Source of the DNA: a bacterium
GTDB taxonomy: Bacteria > Patescibacteriota > Minisyncoccia > Phycocordibacterales > Phycocordibacteraceae
Assembly: GCA_021781935.1 (NCBI GenBank)
Contig: JAJXVW010000023.1
Location: 1 to 7,995 of the forward strand
Direction: 5' to 3'
Length of the DNA stretch: 7,995 nt
In this document: positions 1 through 6,173 of the stretch, piece by piece
Layout: the number at the start of each line of letters is the position of its first letter
How positions within the stretch are numbered: position 1 is the first letter of the stretch
The notes under the pieces: model-generated
Databases searched by the model: none
Told to the model about the DNA's origin: nothing
The model's input: the letters and a program-made list of their open reading frames with translations, nothing else
Program-made: the position numbers and the translations under genes

Positions 1-205
1 CGCTTCCTGACGACGCCGCGCTGGTCTGCGCGCTTCCTGCGGGAGGAGCGCCGCTGCCCGCCGCGCCCGAGGTCGTCGCCGACGGGACGGTCGCGACAAC
101 CGGCGAAGGGAGCCCTGCGGGAACCGCCGAAGCGGTCGGGGTCCTCATGAACAGATAGAGGGCTGACGCCCCCACTACGACCGCCGCGATGATAGATTTC
201 TTCAT
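1..205 (-). CDS. N-terminus of an exported or membrane-anchored protein (partial)
   Basis: The reading frame starts at an ATG (205-203) and stays open to the window edge, giving 68 residues without a stop. It begins MKKSIIAAVVVGASALYLF, a short positive N-terminus followed by a hydrophobic stretch at about residues 5-19. That fits a signal peptide or N-terminal membrane anchor. Residues from about 20 on are a low-complexity Pro/Ala/Ser/Thr/Gly linker, as often found between an anchor and an extracytoplasmic domain. The functional domain lies outside the window, so the function is unknown. In my recollection some Patescibacteria proteins with this kind of N-terminus carry an FMN-binding domain, but nothing visible here shows that. 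No clear ribosome binding site precedes the ATG. The gene is divergent from the DoxX-like gene with 115 bases between the two starts. Confidence 0.72.
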   Translation of the reverse strand, partial: MKKSIIAAVVVGASALYLFMRTPTASAVPAGLPSPVVATVPSATTSGAAGSGAPPAGSAQTSAASSGS

Positions 206-320
206 ACGATAATATCTGGTACAACACTATCTACGGATTCCACGGGATTTTCATTCACCGGCTCGCGTATGTGCACAAGCGTCCGCGCGTCATACGCATC
301 TGTCGTATCATACAGGCATC
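206..320. promoter_or_regulatory. divergent intergenic region, probably holding both promoters
   Basis: These 115 bases separate two divergent start codons, so promoters for both should lie here. On the plus strand a TATCAT hexamer (306-311) sits 9 bases before the DoxX ATG, a spacing like that of the TATACT boxes elsewhere in the window. On the minus strand a TATTAT hexamer sits only 3 bases before the other ATG. I could not find convincing -35 elements for either. The assignment rests on position and weak -10 similarity. Confidence 0.35.
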
Positions 321-806
321 ATGCGACCGCTCGAGGACATGTCCTTCGCCTGGCTGCGTATCGTGTTCGGCTTCATCTGGCTCATCGACGCTTCATTCAA
401 ATGGCAGCCGGCATTTCTCAATAATTTCACGTCATACCTGGTCGACGGGGCGCAAGGACAGCCTGCGCTCGTACAGGCGTGGATACATTTCTGGATCCAG
501 ACCGTGTCGGTAAACCCGCATCTCTTCGGCGTCATCGTCGCGGTCGCGGAGACGGCGATAGCGCTCGGACTTATCTTCGGCGCGTTTACGCGGGTCACGA
601 TGGTGGGCGGGATGCTCCTCGCCTTCGTGATCTGGAGCACCGCTGAAGGTTTCGGCGGCCCATACGTCGCCGGTTCCACCGACATCGGTACCGCGATCAT
701 CTACATCATCGTCTTCCTCGCGCTCTGGCTCGGCAAGTGCTGGCGCTACTACAGCGTCGACCGCATACTCCGCGAGAAATTCCGATTCACCATGGGCGCA
801 TGGTAG
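321..806 (+). CDS. DoxX/DoxD-like integral membrane protein
   Basis: This 161-residue protein has four likely membrane segments, at about residues 8-24, 68-89, 91-108 and 120-139. That is the size and layout of the DoxX/DoxD (TQO small subunit-like) family. Typical features are the first helix with FGFIWLIDASFKW, the E77-containing helix (VAETAIALGLIFGAFTR), and the short basic C-terminus after a final helix ending LWLGKCWRYY. Some family members are subunits of quinone-linked oxidoreductases or work with redox partners in membrane stress responses; the substrate cannot be read here. ATG 321 is preceded only by a weak AGG. An alternative start is ATG 339, which has GAGG just before it. This is the only supported plus-strand gene. 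It faces the SHOCT gene convergently with a strong hairpin between them. Family assignment is good; the role is unknown. Confidence 0.82.
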   Translation: MRPLEDMSFAWLRIVFGFIWLIDASFKWQPAFLNNFTSYLVDGAQGQPALVQAWIHFWIQTVSVNPHLFGVIVAVAETAIALGLIFGAFTRVTMVGGMLLAFVIWSTAEGFGGPYVAGSTDIGTAIIYIIVFLALWLGKCWRYYSVDRILREKFRFTMGAW

Positions 807-814
807 CCCGGTAG

Positions 815-850
815 GAACACCCGCCCGCGCGAAAGCGCGGGCGGGTGTTC
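815..850. terminator. bidirectional hairpin terminator between convergent genes
   Basis: A perfect 16-bp inverted repeat (815-830 with 835-850, GAACACCCGCCCGCGC and its complement) encloses a GAAA loop. It lies 8 bases after the DoxX stop and 6 bases after the stop of the convergent SHOCT gene. There is no long T-tract on either side, so termination strength is uncertain, but position and perfect GC-rich pairing make a shared terminator the best reading. Confidence 0.8.
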
Positions 851-856
851 TGCATG

Positions 857-1114
857 CTATTTCTCGAGCGTCTTCTTGCGCTCTTCGTACTCGGCGGTGT
901 CGATCTCTCCCCTTGCATAGCGCTCCCGCAGGATATCGAGCGCGCTCTCAGAGAGCGGCCAGTGCCTGCCCCGCGAGCGGCGCAGGAAGCGGATCGCCCA
1001 GACAATCGCGAGGATAAGAAGGACGACCCAGAAGATCGAGAACACGACGCCGATAACGCCTCCCCCGCCCCACATCATCGGATGCCCGTAGCCATACCCA
1101 TAGTCCCACATCAT
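857..1114 (-). CDS. SHOCT-domain membrane mini-protein
   Basis: This 85-residue protein has three parts. Residues 1-19 are rich in Met, Trp, Tyr and Gly (MMWDYGYGYGHPMMWGGGG). Residues 20-43 form one hydrophobic helix (VIGVVFSIFWVVLLILAIVW), followed by a basic patch RFLRRSRGR. Residues 54-85 match the SHOCT (short C-terminal) domain, with the hallmark ALDILRERYARGEIDTAEYE and a terminal KKTLEK. Proteins of this build are common, small and single-spanning; SHOCT is thought to aid oligomerisation or targeting, and no enzyme activity is known. The frame is open for 53 codons further upstream, but that part is Pro/Arg-rich and unlike the family, so I start at the first of two adjacent ATGs (1114). 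No Shine-Dalgarno sequence is visible. It is the last gene of the minus-strand run, 71 bases after the S41 protease gene. Confidence 0.88.
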   Translation of the reverse strand: MMWDYGYGYGHPMMWGGGGVIGVVFSIFWVVLLILAIVWAIRFLRRSRGRHWPLSESALDILRERYARGEIDTAEYEERKKTLEK

Positions 1115-1185
1115 ATGTAGCCGGTTAGCCTGGTAATGGTCGTATCGTACTCTTGCGACGGAGACGCGCAAGAAAGGCGCGGGCG

Positions 1186-2499
1186 CTACCGGAGCGGCGT
1201 TTGGACGGCAACCTGTTCGATCGCCTTGATGAGGCTCGCCGAACGGAAGTATTGGGAAAGAGCGCTCTGCCATCCCGGCTTGCTCGTGTTGACGTCGGGG
1301 TCGACGCCGCGGCCCTCAATCGGCTGGTTGTCGGGACGGAGCGTGAGGCTATTCACGAGCAGTAAGGTATAGGTCGATCCGCCGAGCGCGGTCTTGAGCG
1401 GATAGGTATTCTCGACCGTTCCCCAGCCGCGGGTCGTCGTGCCGACCACGTGCGCGAGATGGTAGCGTTCGAACGTGGCCGTCGTGAGCTCCGCCGTAGA
1501 CTGCGTCATGCCATCCGTGAGAATCGCGATGTCCCGGTAACGATTGAGCTCCGGGAATTTCGGCTGGACTGTCCGCTGCACCTCGTACTGCCCTTGGTGG
1601 TAGAGATCGAAGGCATACTGGTTATCGCCGATGAAGAGCCCGAGAAAATTCTGGAGGAAGTCGAGCGCGCCGCCGATATTGCCGCGGAGGTCGAGAATCA
1701 TGCTGTCGAGCCCCGGCGTCGTCGATGCGTTATTCACGGCGATCGCGAACTCTTGAAGCGTCGTCGGCGCGATCTGAGAGAGGTCGAGGTACAGCGTATG
1801 GCCGATGATGTGCGGGAACACGGTCGGTTGGATTCCGGCGGCATCGTAGAGCTGCTTGCTCTCCGGATTCGTAAGCACCTGCTTCGCATATGCTATCTGC
1901 CGGAGCGCTTCCGCCGCGGCCGGCGAAGAACTTGCGGCGAGCGCCTTCGCCTTCGCGGCGTACGCCGCTTGCACCTGAACCGCGCTCGCGCCTTTGGCGA
2001 GACCGAGGTCGCTATAGAGATTCACGTTCGGGTGTACGTTGCTCACTTCCTGACGCAGCGCTGTCGTCTGTTGATTCGTGAAGAGCTGATCCCGGCCGGC
2101 CGGCGCGAGATTATAGAGCGCAACCGCGAGCGTCCTGAGCGCAAGCTGTTTGCGATCCGTCGAACTCGTCGCCATCGCGAACATCTGTGCGAGCATCTTC
2201 GCCGTCGTAGCGCGATCCGTCGCCTTCACGAGCGCGGTCGTGCTTGCCGCCTTTTCAGCGGAAAGAGTGAAGAGGTCCGCAAGCTGCGCATTCGTGAGCT
2301 TGTTCCAATAATCCTGTTCGATCTTGTCGTACGCCTCCATATCAAAACGCACGTACACGCTGTCAGCTTCTTGCGGCGTCGCGTACGCGGACGCGAACAC
2401 ATCATGCGCGTAGAGCCAGTAACCGCTTCCGGCGAGTACGAGTACGATGAAAAGTCCGATTCCCTTCCGGTGATGTCGCCGCAAAATGACGAATGACAT
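1186..2499 (-). CDS. membrane-anchored S41-family peptidase-like protein with internal J-like domain
   Basis: With the start at ATG 2499 this is 437 residues. A basic tip and one hydrophobic segment (about 13-32, GIGLFIVLVLAGSGYWLYAH) suggest an anchored protein facing outside. Residues 45-155 are mostly helical and unrecognised. Residues 159-222 resemble a DnaJ J domain: LYSDLGLAKGASAVQVQAAY at the start and AYAKQVLTNPESKQLYDAAG at the end. The HPD motif is absent. Residues 229-405 resemble the S41 (C-terminal processing protease) core: MILDLRGNIGG (267-277), TQSTAEL with candidate nucleophile S334 and E337, VVGTTTRGWGTVE (351-363), and RPDNQPIEGRGVDPDV near the end. No PDZ domain is seen. 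Aligned to Tsp/CtpA, the catalytic Lys position is W359 and the Asp position is R345, so activity is uncertain. A start 11 codons upstream (2532) is possible, but a TATACT box directly before ATG 2499 favours the shorter form. Confidence 0.85.
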   Translation of the reverse strand: MSFVILRRHHRKGIGLFIVLVLAGSGYWLYAHDVFASAYATPQEADSVYVRFDMEAYDKIEQDYWNKLTNAQLADLFTLSAEKAASTTALVKATDRATTAKMLAQMFAMATSSTDRKQLALRTLAVALYNLAPAGRDQLFTNQQTTALRQEVSNVHPNVNLYSDLGLAKGASAVQVQAAYAAKAKALAASSSPAAAEALRQIAYAKQVLTNPESKQLYDAAGIQPTVFPHIIGHTLYLDLSQIAPTTLQEFAIAVNNASTTPGLDSMILDLRGNIGGALDFLQNFLGLFIGDNQYAFDLYHQGQYEVQRTVQPKFPELNRYRDIAILTDGMTQSTAELTTATFERYHLAHVVGTTTRGWGTVENTYPLKTALGGSTYTLLLVNSLTLRPDNQPIEGRGVDPDVNTSKPGWQSALSQYFRSASLIKAIEQVAVQTPLR

Positions 2500-2514
2500 A
2501 TCGCCTGCAGTATA
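2500..2514 (-). promoter_or_regulatory. TATACTG -10-like box just before the S41 gene
   Basis: On the minus strand the box TATACT (2514-2509) is followed by GCAGGCGAT and then ATG at 2499. It is close to the bacterial -10 consensus. Transcription would begin only a few bases before, or at, the start codon. There is an AGG 4 bases before the ATG, but it is weak as a ribosome binding site. No good -35 is seen. The same box precedes two other starts in this window. Confidence 0.5.
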
Positions 2515-2553
2515 CCGCGCGAGCCAGATCACGCGATTTCCACAGCACGCCCG

Positions 2554-3231
2554 TCAGAGGAGATCAGCCAGGCCGTTAAAGTTATCGGCTTCAATCCGGG
2601 CAACGGAACGCGCGCGCAACGCGCCCGCGGCGCCGGCAACGAACGAGCCCGAACCTGCGATGGAATACGCCGCGAGCGGATGCTTCTCAATCGCGCTCGC
2701 GAGCGCCGCGTCAAGCCCGTTCCGATCGGTCGGAACATACTCGTCCGCCAAGGATCGTAGCTCGGAAGCGTACAGATGCTTGCCGTGCGCGGCATGCACG
2801 AGCGTAATCGAGATCGGGAGCGCGCGCGCGACACGATCAAGCAGCTGCGAATAGAACGGGGTTACGCCGACGCCGCCGGCGACCATGACCACTTCCCGGT
2901 CCGGAGGCGGCCAGGTGAGATGCGTCTTTATCTTGAAAAGTTCGACGACGTCACCTTCCGTGAGCGCCTGCAGCGCCCGTTGGTACGGACTGCCTGAACG
3001 CGTATCGATGGCGAACCGAACCTCGCGCTCGTGGGGCGCGGACGCGAAAGAGAATTCACGCACAGGATTTTCGCCGTCGGGGACTCCCGGAAGACGCAGA
3101 TGCACATAGGCACCCGCCGCGAACGGTACCGGCTCGTCAGGAATGAACCGGTATGTCTCGACGCCCTCGTACTCGGTGCGACGGGAACGAAAGACGGCTC
3201 GGTACGTCGCCACGAGAGGTACGTCGGTCAT
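2554..3231 (-). CDS. FAD-dependent oxidoreductase of the ferredoxin-NADP reductase type
   Basis: This 225-residue soluble protein has the two-domain layout of the ferredoxin reductase superfamily. The N-terminal half is the FAD-binding barrel, with the R-x-(Y/F)-S motif as REFSFAS (58-64), which binds flavin. The C-terminal half is the NAD(P)-binding domain, with VAGGVGVTPFYSQLL (117-131), the GGxGxTP pyrophosphate loop. IAGSGSFVAGAAGAL (191-205) stands where relatives have a CGPP-like segment. It should move electrons between NAD(P)H and a flavin or protein partner. There is no 2Fe-2S domain, so the partner is a separate protein and cannot be named. It begins 42 bases after the DUF3147-like gene and ends 54 bases before the S41 gene. 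A TGCTAGCAT sequence (an extended -10 look-alike) lies 7 bases before the ATG. The family is clear; the physiological partner is not. Confidence 0.88.
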   Translation of the reverse strand: MTDVPLVATYRAVFRSRRTEYEGVETYRFIPDEPVPFAAGAYVHLRLPGVPDGENPVREFSFASAPHEREVRFAIDTRSGSPYQRALQALTEGDVVELFKIKTHLTWPPPDREVVMVAGGVGVTPFYSQLLDRVARALPISITLVHAAHGKHLYASELRSLADEYVPTDRNGLDAALASAIEKHPLAAYSIAGSGSFVAGAAGALRARSVARIEADNFNGLADLL

Positions 3232-3273
3232 GCGCCGTATGCTAGCACGCGCGAACGAAGCCGGGATGCGCGA

Positions 3274-3624
3274 CTACGAGAACCAGCCGAAGTGCTGCGT
3301 GAGCAGGAGGAACCCGAGCGCGAGCACAAAGAAGACGAGCAAGGCCGCTCCGATTGTTTCATACGTATCGAGATGCGGCGCGAGCCAGACCACGACGAGC
3401 ATGTATGGAACCCAAGCAACGAGCGTTCCGACGAGAACGAGTTCCGCATGTTGGCTGAGCGCTGCGCCGCCGTTCGTTTCGCCGATGAAGAAATAGGCGA
3501 TGAGCGTAAAAACGGGCATGAGCGTCGCAAGCCCGGAAAGAATCCGAAAACCGCTTTCCTCAAGGAGCACTATCGCGGTCGTCACCACGCCGCCGGTCAC
3601 GAAATAGACGATGATGTTGAACAC
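3274..3624 (-). CDS. small four-helix membrane protein, DUF3147/GlpM-like
   Basis: This 116-residue protein is almost wholly hydrophobic, with four likely membrane helices at about 2-20, 31-49, 61-81 and 89-109. Features include FNIIVYFVTGGVVTTAIVLL, a charged turn EESGFR, then LSGLATLMPVFTLIAYFFIG. This layout resembles small membrane proteins of the DUF3147/GlpM type, whose molecular role is poorly known. The frame is open far upstream inside dedA, but the helix pattern begins at GTG 3624, the only plausible start, so I use it. GAGG lies only 2 bases before this GTG, which is tight for a ribosome binding site. An out-of-frame ATG (3626) overlaps the GTG and would hit a stop after nine codons. 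The gene follows the DedA stop by 35 bases, so the two are probably co-transcribed. Coding status is strong; the family name is tentative. Confidence 0.75.
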   Translation of the reverse strand: MFNIIVYFVTGGVVTTAIVLLEESGFRILSGLATLMPVFTLIAYFFIGETNGGAALSQHAELVLVGTLVAWVPYMLVVVWLAPHLDTYETIGAALLVFFVLALGFLLLTQHFGWFS

Positions 3625-3659
3625 ATCCTCATTAAAGCACGGCGAACGCCGGCGAGAGA

Positions 3660-4277
3660 CTATCGGATGTTCGCACCGCCCGCCGAGCGGCGGATCGAAA
3701 GCCGTCGGTAGAGGTAGTAGGCGACCGCGCCGATGAGGGCCGCCCCGACGAGATATTCGAGCGGCCGCACGAGCCGGCTCACGCTTCCCCAATCGCTCCC
3801 GAGCGAGTAGCCGATCCACGCAAGGAATCCCGACCAAAGCAGCGAGCCCGAGAACGTATAGAGCGAGAACGCCGTCACGTTCATCTCGAACATTCCCGCC
3901 GGAAGCGAAAGGTACGTGCGGATTCCGGGCATGATGCGGGAGAAGAACGCGGCCGCACCGCCGTACTTCGCGAACCACGCCACGCCGCGGTGGTAGTCGG
4001 ATTCCCGGATGAGGAGATACCGCCCGTACCGGCGTATCCAGCGCACGAGCGCCCGTTCCTCGATAATCTGTCCGAGGTAATACGCGGCAAGCGATCCGGC
4101 GAGGTTCCCTACGGTACCGACCATGATGACAGCCCACAGATCAAGCGTCCCCTGGCTTGCGAGGTATCCGGCGAACGGCATCGTTATTTCGGACGGTATG
4201 GGCAACAGGGCGCTCTCGAGCGTCATGAGGACGAAAATGGCGAGGTAGCCGAACGTCTGGACGAAGTGTGTCAGCAT
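3660..4277 (-). CDS. DedA family (VTT/SNARE-associated domain) membrane protein
   Basis: This 205-residue protein has the full DedA/VTT pattern. The first helix is followed by a re-entrant loop with acidic residues E21 and E30 in LESALLPIPSEITMPFAGYL. Then comes GNLAGSLAAYYLG (57-69) and the diagnostic arginine motif FFSRIMPGIRTYLSLPAG (111-128) with R114, P117 and R120, followed by two C-terminal helices. Some characterised DedA relatives flip undecaprenyl phosphate or other phospholipids across the membrane. A similar lipid-carrier role is reasonable but is inferred from family. All key residues are present and the length is normal. It lies 136 bases after the MFS gene and is followed closely by the small DUF3147-like gene. 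No Shine-Dalgarno sequence is seen before ATG 4277. Family assignment is secure; the substrate is not. Confidence 0.92.
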   Translation of the reverse strand: MLTHFVQTFGYLAIFVLMTLESALLPIPSEITMPFAGYLASQGTLDLWAVIMVGTVGNLAGSLAAYYLGQIIEERALVRWIRRYGRYLLIRESDYHRGVAWFAKYGGAAAFFSRIMPGIRTYLSLPAGMFEMNVTAFSLYTFSGSLLWSGFLAWIGYSLGSDWGSVSRLVRPLEYLVGAALIGAVAYYLYRRLSIRRSAGGANIR

Positions 4278-4413
4278 ATCGTTCGGTGAAAGAGAAAGAC
4301 GATGGGAGGGATTCGCGGCGGTAGCACTATGACTTCAATACGGGCCGCGCCGTACGTTTGTTCCGCGTGCGCCGCTCGCACGGATCGGATGCCGCGCCCC
4401 GACGGCATCGTAC
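4278..4413. other. intergenic spacer with two short hairpins
   Basis: This is the longest gap inside the minus-strand run. It holds two perfect short inverted repeats: GATGCCG (4388-4394) with CGGCATC (4403-4409) around an 8-base loop, and CGTGCG (4366-4371) with CGCACG (4377-4382) around a 5-base loop. Both lie just after the MFS stop, where a terminator would be expected. Neither is followed by a T-tract on the minus strand, so they are weak terminator candidates. I see no convincing promoter for dedA here. Confidence 0.35.
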
Positions 4414-6135
4414 TCACGCGACAGAGGCTTCTTCATGGACGTACCGCTTGCCGCGCAGCCATGAAGCGATTGCCGCGAGAAGGAACAGGAAGGCGGCGAA
4501 GGTAAACGCTATCGAAAGCCCGTCCATGAAAGGCTTCGCGATGAGCCTCGGGAAGAACGCCGTCCCGACGAGCGTACGGCGATCTTGCGCAGGCAAGCTC
4601 GCGAGCGTTCGCGCGGGTATGAGCGTCTCCATGGGGTTGTAGCCGAGAAAGGCGGCAAAGAGACTGCTCACGACGGGGACGGAAGCGACCCTGTGCACCA
4701 CCGGTGCGGGCACGTGTTCCGCGGAGAGACCGGCCGTGATCGCCTGCGGCAAGGACGAAGCGAGCCCGACGATGATGAGACTGAAGAAGATGCCGATCGA
4801 GAGCACCATTCCGGCATTCATCGTCGTTGCCCGCATGCCGGAGGCTTGTCCGCGCTCGCGCGAGGGCACCGCGTTCATGATGCCCGTCGTATTCGGGGCG
4901 GCGAAGAGTCCGGAACCGATGCCGTTGAGGAAGATCATGCTCCCGAATATCCAGTACGGGAAGTTCGCCGGGAGGAGCATGAGGAGGATAAAACTCAAGG
5001 CGCCGAGCAGCATGCCGCCGGTGGCAAACGGCCGTGCGCCATATCGATCCGAGAGGTAACCGGAAAGCGGACCCGCAACCAGGAAGCCGACGGTCAGTGG
5101 CAGCATGAAGATACCCGCCCACAGCGGCGTCGACTCGAATGAGTATCCGTGGAGCGGCAGCCAGATGCCCTGGAGCCAGACGATAAGCATGAACTGCAGG
5201 CCGCCGCGGCCTATCGAGGAGAGCAGGCTCGCCGCATTGCCAGCAGCAAACGCACGGATGCGGAAGAGGCTAAGATCGAACATCGGCGCGCGAACCCGCC
5301 GCTCGACGGCAATGAAGATTCCCAGGAGCGCCGCTCCTCCGAACAGGTACCCGAGCACTGCCGGGCTCTCCCAGGACATGACCGCTGCGCCGTAGGGCTG
5401 GATGCCGTAGGTAATGCCGAGCAAGATGAGAATGAGTCCTGCTGCGAATGTGAGATTCCCCCACCAGTCGATCGGGTGCGGCTGCAGTTCGCGCACGTCG
5501 CGCAGCACGAGATACGCCCAGGCGGTCCCGAAGACGCCGATCGGCACGGACACCCAGAACACGAGGCGCCAGCCGATGACCGCAAGAAATCCGCCGAGCA
5601 GGAGCCCGAGGAAAGATCCGGCGATGCCCGCAACCGAATTGATGCCGAGCGCGAGCCCGCGCTTGTCGCTTGGAAACGCGTCGGTCAATATCGCCGCCGA
5701 GTTTGCCATGAGGAACGCGCCTCCTACCCCCTGGACCACGCGCATGCCGATTAGGTAGAGCGCGGCGGAAACGCCGCGCCCGGGCGTAAGCGCGAGCGCG
5801 ACCGAGGCGATCGTGAAAACGGCAAAACCGAGATTGTACATGCGCGCGCGTCCGAACAGGTCTCCCAGCCTGCCGAACGTCACGACAAGGACCGCGGTGC
5901 AGACGAGGTACCCCATGAGCATCCAGAGGAGGTAGTCGATATTCGCGGGCTGAAGCGGATCAAGGCCGATGCCGCGGAAGATGGCGGGCAGGCTTATGAC
6001 GACGATCGAGCCGTTGATGGACGCCATGAGCACGCCGAGCGTCGTATTCGAAAGCGCAATCCATTGGTAGTGAGGGCCTTCCGAGCGAGCGCGATTCCTG
6101 AGATCGGAAACGAAACGCGCGATCCGCCGTATCAT
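4414..6135 (-). CDS. DHA2-type MFS transporter, 14 predicted membrane helices
   Basis: This 573-residue protein is a major facilitator of the drug:H+ antiporter-2 (EmrB/QacA-like) kind. Evidence is the length, the helix count, motif A at 88-98 (GRLGDLFGRAR) with a second copy-like GYLSDRYGAR at 359-368, motif C-like AGSFLGLLLGG (172-182), and RVVQGVGGAFLMANSAAIL after helix 4. Such proteins export drugs or metabolites using the proton gradient; the substrate cannot be told. Helix 1 reads MASINGSIVVISLPAI, so the Asp usual in motif D1 (LDxTIVNVALP) is N41. An extended stretch (about 465-538) lies between the last two helices, and I recall similar extended loops in some actinobacterial relatives. 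ATG 6135 is chosen because a short basic lead precedes helix 1 and a TATACT box lies 6 bases before it. It begins 38 bases after the phosphoribosyltransferase stop. Confidence 0.93.
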   Translation of the reverse strand: MIRRIARFVSDLRNRARSEGPHYQWIALSNTTLGVLMASINGSIVVISLPAIFRGIGLDPLQPANIDYLLWMLMGYLVCTAVLVVTFGRLGDLFGRARMYNLGFAVFTIASVALALTPGRGVSAALYLIGMRVVQGVGGAFLMANSAAILTDAFPSDKRGLALGINSVAGIAGSFLGLLLGGFLAVIGWRLVFWVSVPIGVFGTAWAYLVLRDVRELQPHPIDWWGNLTFAAGLILILLGITYGIQPYGAAVMSWESPAVLGYLFGGAALLGIFIAVERRVRAPMFDLSLFRIRAFAAGNAASLLSSIGRGGLQFMLIVWLQGIWLPLHGYSFESTPLWAGIFMLPLTVGFLVAGPLSGYLSDRYGARPFATGGMLLGALSFILLMLLPANFPYWIFGSMIFLNGIGSGLFAAPNTTGIMNAVPSRERGQASGMRATTMNAGMVLSIGIFFSLIIVGLASSLPQAITAGLSAEHVPAPVVHRVASVPVVSSLFAAFLGYNPMETLIPARTLASLPAQDRRTLVGTAFFPRLIAKPFMDGLSIAFTFAAFLFLLAAIASWLRGKRYVHEEASVA

Positions 6136-6147
6136 GGATTCAGTATA
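6136..6147 (-). promoter_or_regulatory. TATACTG -10-like box just before the MFS gene
   Basis: On the minus strand TATACT (6147-6142) is followed by GAATCC and then the ATG at 6135. The 6-base spacing would put the transcription start at, or within a base or two of, the A of the ATG, predicting a leaderless mRNA. The core is part of the palindrome AGTATACT (6142-6149). I find no -35 match at the usual distance and no Shine-Dalgarno sequence, which agrees with a leaderless start but does not prove it. Confidence 0.5.
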
Positions 6148-6173
6148 CTACCCGCTCTTTGGCGCCGAGACCG

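Noticed and set aside
308..700. 130-aa minus-strand frame opposite DoxX
   Set aside because: It is antisense to a clear four-helix membrane protein and has no features of its own.
1151..1173. Inverted repeat TCTTGCG/CGCAAGA after the S41 stop
   Set aside because: It has only 7 bp and a 9-base loop, with no T-tract. It is too weak to call a terminator.
1115..1273. 53-residue N-terminal extension of the SHOCT protein
   Set aside because: It overlaps the end of the S41 gene, is unlike SHOCT-family N-termini, and the family-like part starts at the double ATG.
1450..2496. 348-aa open frame on the plus strand
   Set aside because: It lies antisense to the S41 gene, is extremely rich in Arg, Glu and Leu, and shows no domain. 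It is a codon-phase shadow of high-GC coding DNA.
3031..3711. 226-aa open frame on the plus strand
   Set aside because: It runs antisense across three clear minus-strand genes (reductase, DUF3147-like, DedA end) and is Arg/Glu-rich without motifs.
3625..4137. Upstream extension of the DUF3147-like frame inside dedA
   Set aside because: The frame is open, but that part is Arg/Pro-rich and overlaps the well-supported DedA protein. The hydrophobic protein begins only at 3624, so this is not a fusion or frameshift.
4585..5754. Long plus-strand frames opposite the MFS gene
   Set aside because: They are antisense shadows with charged, low-complexity composition. The minus-strand frame has all MFS motifs.
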